Source of the DNA: JAXMHQ01 sp046346665
GTDB taxonomy: Bacteria; Verrucomicrobiota; Verrucomicrobiia; Limisphaerales; JAXMHQ01
Reading direction: 5' to 3'
NCBI GenBank assembly: GCA_046346665.1
Contig: JAXMHQ010000007.1
Span: 1-64,000 of the forward strand
DNA length: 64,000 nucleotides
Made by a program: the position numbers and the translations under genes. The number at the start of each line of letters is the position of its first letter. Position 1 is the stretch's first letter. Shown here piece after piece: positions 17,295 to 24,685 of this stretch. The notes under the pieces are model-generated. The model saw only the letters and a program-made list of their open reading frames with translations, ran no database searches and was not told where the DNA came from.

Positions 17295-19076
17295 TCAGTG
17301 CCCCTGGTGATCCTGGATATACTCCTGTTTCAGACCCAGCTTCTCCGGCGCGTGCAGCACAAGCATTTTCATCCGGATATCCGACGGAATCTCACGCGAC
17401 GTCAGCCACGAAATCACCACCATCAGGGTCACCGCCAAAGGCACCGCCCAAATCGCCGGTTGTTCGCACAAAATCCGCTGCAACGGGTGCGCCGCCCAGT
17501 AGTCGTTCAAAGGCTTGAACGCCGCAAACAACTCCCCCGTCCTGCCCGGCGCCGTCGCCAGCGTGCTGAAACTCGTCAGCGATATCGCCGCCACCGCGCT
17601 TAACCCGCCCGTCAACATCCCCGACGCCGCCCCTTTCATCGTCAACCCCCGCCACCACGACGCCATGAACAACAGCGGAAAATAACTCGCCGCCGCAATC
17701 GCAAACGCCTGGCCCACCATGAAATTGATCTCCAGCGGCTCCACCTGCATCCCCAGCAATATCGCCACCGTCCCGATCCCCACCGCCGCCACCTTGAACG
17801 CCCGCATCCGCTGCTGCGGCGTCGACCCCGGACGCAGCATCCGCCCGTAAACATCGTGCGCCATCGCCCCCGTCATGCTCACCAGCAACCCGCTGAACGT
17901 GCTCATGAACGCCGCAAACGCCCCCGCACAGGTGATCCCGCTCAAAATCGATCCCAGCGGCGCATAATGCGCATTCAACAGCCGCGGCAGTTCCAATACC
18001 ACCTTGTCCGTCCCCTTCGCACCCACCGCCGAATACAACTCCGGCAGATAATTCCGCCCGAACACCCCGAACGCCGGCGGGAACAGGTAAAAGACCCCGA
18101 TCAAAATCATCACCCACATCGTCGTCCGCTTCGCCGCCACACCGTTCGGATTCGTATAAAATCGCACCAGGATATGAGGCAACCCCGCCGTCCCGCACAC
18201 CAGCGCCATGATCAGCGAATAGGTGTAAATCAGCGACAACGGCCGCGTCTGCTCCACGCTCAGGCGCGCCGCCTTCGCCGCCTTCGTCGTCAGCGGCCCG
18301 AACGGCGACAGCCAGACCGCATCCTTCGGCGCCTTCTCCGGCAACGGCGCCCGCTGAATGCCCCCCGCATCCGCCGCCACCGGCGCAACCGCCCCCTCCG
18401 CCGCACTCAAAGCCGCCGCCGGCGCCGCAGCCCCGTCGTTCGCCGCCAATTGCGCCCCATACTGCCCATACACCGCCATCAACACAAAAATCGGAACCGA
18501 AATCGCAAACATCTTCGCCCAATATTGAACCGCCTGGACCAGCGTGATCCCCTTCATCCCGCCCATCGCCACGTTCAGCGTGATCACCGCCCCCACCAGC
18601 AACACCCCCGCCCAATACGGCAGCCCCGGAAATATATACGCCAGCGTCGTCCCCGCCCCCTTCATCTGCGGCATCGTGTAGAAAAATCCAATGAACAACA
18701 CAAATACCACCGCGATCTTCCGGAATACCGGCGAATCAAACCGGCCCTCCGCAAAATCCGGAATCGTATACGCCCCGAACCGCCGCAACGGACCCGCAAT
18801 GAACAGCAACAGGAACAAATAACCGCACGCATAACACACCGGGTACCACAACGCGTCATACCCGCTGCTCATCACCATCCCCGCAATCCCCATGAACGAC
18901 GCCGCGCTCAGGTATTCCCCCGATATCGCGCTCGCATTCCACCCCACGCTCACACTCCGCCCCGCCACAAAAAAATCACTCGCCGTCTTCGACTTCCGCG
19001 CGGACCAGAACCCCATCCCCAGCGTCGCCACCACCGTCACCGCGCTGAACAGAAGAATATAGGGATCAATATGCAT
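17295..19076 (-). CDS. actP: Sodium:solute symporter, ActP (cation/acetate) type
   Basis: 593 aa polytopic SSS-family transporter. Markers are FWSARKSKTASDFFVAGRSVS, the long run of hydrophobic helices, and GTAGLPHILVRFYTNPNG, the hallmark segment of acetate permease-like members. A hydrophilic Ala/Pro-rich insertion lies near residues 200-250 (AANDGAAAPAAALSAAEGA). It starts 12 bp after the stop of the DUF485 gene, the usual yjcH-actP pairing. Acetate or another short monocarboxylate is the likely substrate, by family inference. Confidence 0.9.
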   Translation of the reverse strand: MHIDPYILLFSAVTVVATLGMGFWSARKSKTASDFFVAGRSVSVGWNASAISGEYLSAASFMGIAGMVMSSGYDALWYPVCYACGYLFLLLFIAGPLRRFGAYTIPDFAEGRFDSPVFRKIAVVFVLFIGFFYTMPQMKGAGTTLAYIFPGLPYWAGVLLVGAVITLNVAMGGMKGITLVQAVQYWAKMFAISVPIFVLMAVYGQYGAQLAANDGAAAPAAALSAAEGAVAPVAADAGGIQRAPLPEKAPKDAVWLSPFGPLTTKAAKAARLSVEQTRPLSLIYTYSLIMALVCGTAGLPHILVRFYTNPNGVAAKRTTMWVMILIGVFYLFPPAFGVFGRNYLPELYSAVGAKGTDKVVLELPRLLNAHYAPLGSILSGITCAGAFAAFMSTFSGLLVSMTGAMAHDVYGRMLRPGSTPQQRMRAFKVAAVGIGTVAILLGMQVEPLEINFMVGQAFAIAAASYFPLLFMASWWRGLTMKGAASGMLTGGLSAVAAISLTSFSTLATAPGRTGELFAAFKPLNDYWAAHPLQRILCEQPAIWAVPLAVTLMVVISWLTSREIPSDIRMKMLVLHAPEKLGLKQEYIQDHQGH

Positions 19077-19088
19077 GCGATAAAAAAG

Positions 19089-19454
19089 TTAGGACGCAGC
19101 GGAGGAAGCCGCCGGCCGGGAGGACACCGGCGCCGCGGCCGGCGCCGCCGCCGCCTCGGGCTTCACCAGCCGCACCTCCGCCTCCTCCAGTTCGATCGAC
19201 CGGTGGATGAAAAAATACGCGATGCCCCAGACCGCCGGAAAAAAACTGATCCCCAGGACAAACCACGTCAGCGTGAACCCGAACACCCGCTTCGCCATCA
19301 GCTCCGGAAAGAAATAGTTCGCCAGCGGCAACCCCAGCAGCACCACCAGGAACGCCGCCGCACAGCCCAGCGAAAGCACGAACTGCCGCCGCATCAATAA
19401 ACGAAGAAACTCCTCACTGTGAATATCCGAAGACGCCGACGAAGGCTTTTGCAT
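19089..19454 (-). CDS. DUF485 family inner-membrane protein (YjcH-like)
   Basis: 121 aa. Two transmembrane segments (LSLGCAAAFLVVLLGLPLANYF and FTLTWFVLGISFFPAVWGIAYFFI) follow a short cytoplasmic stretch (EEFLRLLMRRQFVLSL). The tail is Ala-rich. It is the first gene of the symporter operon; in other bacteria this small protein accompanies acetate permease, with no established biochemical role. Confidence 0.88.
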   Translation of the reverse strand: MQKPSSASSDIHSEEFLRLLMRRQFVLSLGCAAAFLVVLLGLPLANYFFPELMAKRVFGFTLTWFVLGISFFPAVWGIAYFFIHRSIELEEAEVRLVKPEAAAAPAAAPVSSRPAASSAAS

Positions 19455-19528
19455 GAGTTTTGTGGATCAGTACCATAAGGACCCTGGACTGGCAATGCAA
19501 AAATCCGGGCCGGATGCGGAACGATCCC

Positions 19529-19604
19529 AGTGCGGAACGCGGAATGCGGAGTGCGGAATTCAAGCCCGCCAGGATTCCGCACTCCGCATTCCGCATTCCG
19601 CACT
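19529..19604. repeat. GCGGAATGCGGAGTGCGG dialect hairpin, near-perfect
   Basis: Arms 19529-19559 and 19574-19604 pair at 30 of 31 positions around a 14-nt loop. The arms are built of 8-nt near-repeats (GCGGAATG/GCGGAGTG). It sits in the divergent promoter spacer between the DUF485 gene and the dipeptidase. Confidence 0.9.
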
Positions 19605-19649
19605 TAAATCGCTTGGTTCCTCCCCGCCGCCTTGTTACATAAGCACGCG

Positions 19650-21050
19650 ATGCAAGCTGTCCTCGATTATCTGAAGAAGCACCAGGATCGGTTCGTCACC
19701 GAGCTTTGCGATTATGTCCGTTTCCCCAGCGTGTCCGCCCAGCCCAAACACAGGCCCGATCTCAAGGAATGCGCCGAATGGGCCGTCGCCCACTGCCGCA
19801 AAATAGGCCTCCAGGCGCGCCTCTGCCCCACCCCCGGCAATCCCATCGTCCTCGCCTCCACGCCGCGCCACGCCCGCGCCGCCGGCCGCCCCCGCTTCCT
19901 CGTCTACGGCCACTACGACGTCCAGCCACCGGAACCCTTCGACCTCTGGCGCTCGCCGCCGTTCAAGCCGCTTATCACCGGCCGGTCGCTCTTCGGTCGC
20001 GGGGCGAGCGACAACAAGGGCCAGCACCTCGCGCACCTCAAGGCCGTGGAAGCTTATTTAAAGACAGGCACAGAGCTGCCCTGCGACCTCACCTTCGTCA
20101 TCGAGGGAGAGGAGGAGGTCGGCAGCAAAAGCCTCGCGGGATTCCTCCGGCGCCACCGGGCCGAACTCGGATGCGACGCCGTCGTGATCTCCGACACCGG
20201 CATGCCCGCGCCCGGCTGCCCGGCGCTCACCTACGCCCTGCGCGGAATCGCGGCCTTCGAAATCACCCTCCGCGGCCCGTCGCGCGACCTCCACTCCGGC
20301 ATCTTCGGCGGCTCCCTCGAAAACCCCGCCATGGCCCTCAGCCAGATGCTGGCGCAATTGCGCGATGCCGGCGGGCGCGTGGCCATCCCGGGCTTTTACG
20401 ACGACGTCCTGCCGCTTTCGCGCTACGAACGGAAGCAATTCGCCCGGCTCCCGGGAAACGAGGCCCAATACCGGAAACTCCTCGGCGTGCGCAGCCTCTT
20501 CGGCGAACGCGGCTACACCTCCTTCGAACAACGCGCCGCCCGCCCCACCCTCGAAATCAACGGACTCACCAGCGGTTACCAGGGCGAAGGCAGCAAAACC
20601 ATCGTGCCCGCCTGGGCCCGCGCCAAAATCACCACCCGCCTCGTCCCCGGCCAGCAACCGGCCAAAATCATCCGGCTCGTGCGACGGCACCTGCAGAAAC
20701 TCTGCCCCCGCACCGTCCGCATGGAACTCGAAACCGGCCACGGCGCCGAACCCTACCTCGTCTCGCCCACCAGCCCCCAGGCCGTCGCCGCCCTCCGCGC
20801 CCTCAAAGCCGCCTTCGACAAGGAACCCGTCCTCCTCCGCGAAGGCGGCTCCATCCCCATCGTGTCCGATTTCAAAAGAATCCTCGGCGCCGACACCCTC
20901 CTCCTCGGACTCGCGCTGCCCGACGACAACGCGCATTCGCCAAACGAAAAATTCGACCTGGATTGCTTCGCGAAAGGCCAGCAGATGAGCGCGTTCTTGT
21001 GGAAGGAATTGAGCAAACTGGGCCCGCGCAGCCACGCCCCCATAAGGTAG
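19650..21050 (+). CDS. M20 family dipeptidase / metallopeptidase
   Basis: 466 aa from ATG 19650. Metal ligands and catalytic residues of the M20 family are all visible: GHYDVQPP (His88), GRGASDNKGQ (Asp121), IEGEEEVGS (Glu154/155) and a C-terminal DNAHSPNE His. The dimerisation domain lies between (GPSRDLHSGIFGG). The family includes carnosinase-like dipeptidases and acyl-amino-acid hydrolases; no signal peptide is seen, so the enzyme is probably cytoplasmic. A repeat pair (GGTTGAAGC/CGGTTCAACC type) follows the stop. Confidence 0.92.
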   Translation: MQAVLDYLKKHQDRFVTELCDYVRFPSVSAQPKHRPDLKECAEWAVAHCRKIGLQARLCPTPGNPIVLASTPRHARAAGRPRFLVYGHYDVQPPEPFDLWRSPPFKPLITGRSLFGRGASDNKGQHLAHLKAVEAYLKTGTELPCDLTFVIEGEEEVGSKSLAGFLRRHRAELGCDAVVISDTGMPAPGCPALTYALRGIAAFEITLRGPSRDLHSGIFGGSLENPAMALSQMLAQLRDAGGRVAIPGFYDDVLPLSRYERKQFARLPGNEAQYRKLLGVRSLFGERGYTSFEQRAARPTLEINGLTSGYQGEGSKTIVPAWARAKITTRLVPGQQPAKIIRLVRRHLQKLCPRTVRMELETGHGAEPYLVSPTSPQAVAALRALKAAFDKEPVLLREGGSIPIVSDFKRILGADTLLLGLALPDDNAHSPNEKFDLDCFAKGQQMSAFLWKELSKLGPRSHAPIR

Positions 21051-21059
21051 TGATCCGTT

Positions 21060-21122
21060 AAAGCGTCAAAGGGTTGAAGCAGTCTACCGTTCAACCATTC
21101 AACGTTTTAACGGTTCAACCAA
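21060..21122. repeat. GGTTGAACCGTTGAATGG dialect
   Basis: A short arm at about 21061-21080 is followed by TTCAACCATTCAACGTTTTA at 21090-21109 and CGGTTCAACC. It is related to the better-preserved hairpin at 41967-42055 and lies between convergent genes. Confidence 0.6.
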
Positions 21123-21125
21123 CCT

Positions 21126-21833
21126 TTAAAACGAATATCCCACCGCCAGCTTGAGCACCGGCCAGAACTGGTAATTCTCCGCGTCGCTCGACATCTGCTG
21201 CTCCAGCGCCGCCACCGACGCGTCAATCGCCGCGTTCGGCGTGCCGCCCGACCGCGTCAGGCTCACGCGCGGCTTGCCCGTGTAGGCCACCCCCAGTTCA
21301 CCGCCTAACGACCAGTGATGCGCATGGTCGAAATAGAAGAAATTGCCCCCGATCGACAGGTAGGGATTCACCGGCTGCTGCTCGATTTTCAAATTCAGCG
21401 TGCCGACATCGGAGCCGGGGTAGGTGCTGCCATCGATGACGAAACTCCCCGTTGTCGACGCGGTGCCGGTCAACTGGTTCTGGTTGAACAGGGCGCCGGC
21501 CGAGACGTAGAACGAATGTTCCTTCCAGGGATACCAGTTCAATGTCAGCACCTCCGACAGCGGGCGCACCGTGGCGTCGTAGGGGATGTCCTGGTAGGTG
21601 TAAGTGCGGTGGTAACTGAAATAATCCGCCCCGGCCCGCACGCCGAGATGATCCAGGAAACGCCAGGCCACCGACCCGCCCACCCCCAGGGTTCCCGCGT
21701 CGATCGAAAGCTGGATCGGGTGCCACGGCGGCGCGTTGGTGTCGGACTCCGCCGCGCGGCCGGCGGGCGCCGCCGCGGCAAGCAGGAAAGCAATGAACAA
21801 ACAGAAACCGGCCCGGACTCGGTTGGTTCGCAT
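21126..21833 (-). CDS. Predicted outer-membrane beta-barrel protein
   Basis: 235 aa from ATG 21833. A signal peptide (AGFCLFIAFLLAAAAPAGRA) is followed by alternating amphipathic strands (GVGGSVAWRFLDHLGVRAGADYF, FYVSAGALFN, GGNFFYFDHAHHWSLGGELGVAYTG) and a C-terminal aromatic residue in VGYSF, the usual barrel-assembly signal. About eight strands fit the length. It resembles OmpW/opacity-type small porin-like proteins; function unknown. Confidence 0.75.
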   Translation of the reverse strand: MRTNRVRAGFCLFIAFLLAAAAPAGRAAESDTNAPPWHPIQLSIDAGTLGVGGSVAWRFLDHLGVRAGADYFSYHRTYTYQDIPYDATVRPLSEVLTLNWYPWKEHSFYVSAGALFNQNQLTGTASTTGSFVIDGSTYPGSDVGTLNLKIEQQPVNPYLSIGGNFFYFDHAHHWSLGGELGVAYTGKPRVSLTRSGGTPNAAIDASVAALEQQMSSDAENYQFWPVLKLAVGYSF

Positions 21834-21913
21834 GCACCGCTTGATAGCTTTCCCCCGCCTCACGCGTCAATGAGATTCCAGCTTTGCGACCTGTCCGTTT
21901 TCCAATGCCCCCC

Positions 21914-22375
21914 CTGCAACCTTTGTGTCGCATACGACACAAAGGTTGCACGCCCAACCTCCCCCGAAATATCGAATCCATTGCAACCCTCCACGCACAA
22001 CTCCATTCACAATTCGTGTTGCGAGCGCAATGCGCGTTCGAGCGCCCTCCCGGCGTGAAAAAAAGCAAGAATCGCTGAAATCACAACCTGCAACCTTTTT
22101 GTCGTACGTACGACACAAAGGTTGCACGGTCTCGATCGTTCGGGATGAAAAATCAGCGTTACGCGCGCCCGAACATTTCGTGTTGCACGTGCAACACGCG
22201 TCCGGCAGTGCTCCCGTGAGGAGAAAAACGCAAGATCGAGCGAATCGGGCACCCTGCAACCTTTGTGTTGCAGGTGCAACACAAAGGTCGCACAGCCTCA
22301 CCCGCCGAAATCTTGAATCCGTTGCACAGCCGCATGCACAAATCGTTTTGCACATGCGACACGATTTGTGCACAC
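21914..22375. repeat. Tandem array of three ~170-bp units, each with two palindromes
   Basis: Units begin at 21914, 22088 and 22254 with CTGCAACCTTT. The first palindrome of each unit is at 21915-21950 (16-bp arms, loop CATA), 22089-22126 (one mismatch) and 22255-22292 (one mismatch). The second is at about 22016-22031, 22179-22198 (perfect 20-bp CGTGTTGCACGTGCAACACG) and 22335-22372. At one stem position C:G in unit 1 is T:A in unit 3, preserving pairing. Spacer text is diverged but alignable. Several frames stay open because of the repeat; none looks coding. Confidence 0.85.
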
Positions 22376-22458
22376 CCCAAACCCCCAAAAATCGAACCGA
22401 GGAGCCCGCGACAAGCGTTTGCGGGGCAGAAGGAGCGGGAGATTCCGCGCGCCGCGCT

Positions 22459-22899
22459 TCAGGCGGCGAGCGGGGCGGCGAGGCGGGTTTGGCCTAGGCG
22501 GCCGAGGGTTTCTTCGCGGAGGGTGGATTGCATCAGCGGAAACACCTGCTCCTCCTCGTGGCGGAAATGGTCGCGGCTGGCCTGGAGAGCGCGGGCGAGC
22601 AGGCGCCGGGCCTGGGCCGGCGTCCGGGCTTCGGGCACCCGGCGAAGGGCGGCGTCGATCTCGTGGTGATCCTGGAACAATTGCTTCAACCGGCCGCGCT
22701 GGGCCAGGGTGTGGTCAAGGGCGGCATAGGCGAGGCTGTTTTCCGTGTCGGCATGATTGCGCAACAAGCGTTCCAGGAGCGCGGCCCATCGGCCGATCTC
22801 AGCCACCGATTCCGCATCGTTCGCCAGACTTTCCACGTGGCGGAACAGTTCGCACAAAACCCGGTGTTCGACAGTGAGAACTTCGGTGATGGTGGTCAT
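22459..22899 (-). CDS. Hemerythrin HHE-domain protein
   Basis: 146 aa from ATG 22899 (TTITEVLTVEHRVLCELFRHVE). The four-helix HHE cation-binding pattern is visible: EHR...FRHVE, NHADTE, DHHEIDAAL and SRDHFRHEEEQVFPL. It would bind a di-iron site, with oxygen, NO or redox sensing as family-level possibilities. It is a paralogue of 58804-59247. The frame is open upstream of 22899, but that part is encoded by the repeat at 22970-23081. Confidence 0.85.
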   Translation of the reverse strand: MTTITEVLTVEHRVLCELFRHVESLANDAESVAEIGRWAALLERLLRNHADTENSLAYAALDHTLAQRGRLKQLFQDHHEIDAALRRVPEARTPAQARRLLARALQASRDHFRHEEEQVFPLMQSTLREETLGRLGQTRLAAPLAA

Positions 22900-22969
22900 G
22901 AGGCCAACCTCGGCCAGGAAAAGCACGGCTGCAACCGGAGCGGGAAAGTTTTTTCGCGGATCAACAGTG

Positions 22970-23081
22970 GATCTTTGAATTCCTGGATTATTCGATTTTT
23001 GGATTGATGGATACATGGTGGAACTGCCCGCGAGGAATCCAATAATCCAATAATCCAATAATCCATCAATCCAACAATCCC
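22970..23081. repeat. GGATTATTGGATTGATGGAT dialect hairpin abutting maf
   Basis: The left arm, about 22973-23013 (TGGATTATTCGATTTTTGGA...), is complemented by AATCCAATAATCCAATAATC from about 23035 to 23080. The right arm ends directly at the maf stop codon (23082-23084), so on the maf message it would form a stem starting at the stop. Confidence 0.8.
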
Positions 23082-23663
23082 TCACCCCCCCGGTTGGGGC
23101 CAGGCGGCGAGTTCCTGTCCGAGGCGTTCGAGGGGCAGGCCGACGACGTTGCTGTAGGATCCCTCGATTTTTTCGACGATGAGTTCCCCGCCTTCCTGGA
23201 TGGCGTAGGCGCCGGCTTTATCGAGCGGGTTCACGCCGGAGAGGTAGTGCTGGATGGTGGAGGGGTCGAGAGGCCTGAAAGTGACAGCGGTGCCGACGGC
23301 GAAGATTTTCTGTCCGCGCCCCCGCAAATGGAGGAGGCAGACGGCGGTGACGACTTCGTGGGTGCGTCCGGCCAGTTGTTCCAGCATGGAGCGGGCTTCG
23401 TCGAGGGAGGCGGGTTTTCCGAACAGCCGGTTTTCGAGGGTGACGAGTGTGTCGGCGCCGAGAACGAGGGCGTCGGGAAACCGTTTCGCGATGCGGCGGG
23501 CTTTTCGGTAGGCGTTGACCTGGGCGACTTCGCGGGCGGTGAGTTCGTCGTGGTGGATTTCGGGGGCGTCGCTGGGAACGACCTGGAATTCGGGAACCAA
23601 TTGCCGGAGCAATTCGCTTCGGCGCGGGGAGGCGGAGGCGAGGATGACGGGAGGATGATTCAT
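23082..23663 (-). CDS. maf: Maf-family nucleoside triphosphate pyrophosphatase
   Basis: 193 aa. The N-terminal signature VILASASPRRSELLRQL, the catalytic Asp region LVLGADTLV and the downstream patch TAVCLL...YAIQEGGELIVEKIEGSYSNVVGLPLERL define the Maf family, house-cleaning dTTP/UTP or modified-nucleotide pyrophosphatases once described as septum inhibitors. Length is normal. Confidence 0.94.
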   Translation of the reverse strand: MNHPPVILASASPRRSELLRQLVPEFQVVPSDAPEIHHDELTAREVAQVNAYRKARRIAKRFPDALVLGADTLVTLENRLFGKPASLDEARSMLEQLAGRTHEVVTAVCLLHLRGRGQKIFAVGTAVTFRPLDPSTIQHYLSGVNPLDKAGAYAIQEGGELIVEKIEGSYSNVVGLPLERLGQELAAWPQPGG

Positions 23664-23835
23664 GGTCGGCCGGCCGGCCGGGGGACCGGCGGGACGGGGA
23701 TACGTTGTTCCACGGCTGAACTCACCCGTACAATCTACGACGCACTGCTCCCGGCTTGCAAGTGGGGGCTGATTCGGCTAATTTCGACCTCCGCACAATG
23801 AATTCTCATTCCTGCGCCCGACCGGGCAGATCTTC

Positions 23836-24675
23836 GTGAAAACCCGCAAAGCAGTCATCACCGCGGCCGGCCGGACGCAGCGTAATCTTCCGCTCCAAAC
23901 GCTCGTCGACCGGGATGGACAAGCCAAGTCGGCACTGACAATTCTCCTGCAGGACGTCGTTCAGGCGGGGATTGAGGAGATCGGGATTGTGATCAGCCCG
24001 GGCGATCAGAAGGCATTCGCAGCGGCGGCCGGGCCGTTCGCGGGCCAGGTTCATTTTATCGAGCAATCCGATCCGCTGGGTTACGGCCATGCGGTCTGGT
24101 GCGCGCATGCGTTCACGGGGGGCGATCCGTTCCTGCTGCTGGTGGGCGATCATCTTTACGTGAGCAAGACCCAGGGGTCCTGCGCGCGGCAACTGGTGGA
24201 GATTGCGCAGGCGAATGCTTGCGCGGTGTCGGCCGTGCAGGCGACGCGGGAGAGCAACCTGCCGCATTACGGCGCGGTCGGCGGCCGGCGAGTCCCGGGT
24301 GCGGCGAATTTGTACCAGATTGACGGGGTGCTGGAGAAGCCGACGCCGACGGTGGCGGAGCAGAAGCTGATCGTTCCGGGGCTTCGGTCGGGTCATTATC
24401 TTTGCTTTTTCGGAATGCACGTGCTGACGGCGGGGGTGATGGAGATTCTGAAGGACCTTGGGGCGGCGGGCCCGGGGGCGCGCGGGGTGCATTTGACGGA
24501 CGCGTTGTCGCGGCTGGCCGAGCGGGAGCGTTATCTCGCGGCGGAGCTGCAGGGCCGGCGCTACGACATCGGGGCGCATTATGGACTCTTCATCGCCCAG
24601 TTCGCCCTCGCCCTGAGCGGCCCGAACCGGGAAGAAATCCTGTCGCACGTGGTGGAAATGCTGGCTCAAACCTGA
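23836..24675 (+). CDS. Sugar-1-phosphate nucleotidyltransferase, GalU-like
   Basis: 279 aa from GTG 23836. The Rossmann-like NTP-transferase fold is indicated by KAVITAAGRTQRNLPLQTL, IGIVISPGDQKAF, IEQSDPLGYGHAVWCA, FLLLVGDHLY and GHYLCFFGMHVLT. The usual GxGTR nucleotide-binding loop reads GRTQRN, which is atypical, so the nucleotide and sugar are uncertain; UTP:glucose-1-phosphate is the nearest family. It lies 10 bp before the fusion gene at 24686, and the two should be one operon. Confidence 0.8.
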   Translation: MKTRKAVITAAGRTQRNLPLQTLVDRDGQAKSALTILLQDVVQAGIEEIGIVISPGDQKAFAAAAGPFAGQVHFIEQSDPLGYGHAVWCAHAFTGGDPFLLLVGDHLYVSKTQGSCARQLVEIAQANACAVSAVQATRESNLPHYGAVGGRRVPGAANLYQIDGVLEKPTPTVAEQKLIVPGLRSGHYLCFFGMHVLTAGVMEILKDLGAAGPGARGVHLTDALSRLAERERYLAAELQGRRYDIGAHYGLFIAQFALALSGPNREEILSHVVEMLAQT

Positions 24676-24685
24676 TCCGGGCGTT

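Noticed and set aside
21914..22375. CRISPR array
   Set aside because: Only three units, about 170 bp apart, with spacers that are alignable to one another and no cas genes.
21867..22388. A 173-codon minus-strand frame with Cys-rich repeats over the palindrome array
   Set aside because: Several frames of the array are open and show similar pseudo-repeats; no start site or composition supports coding.
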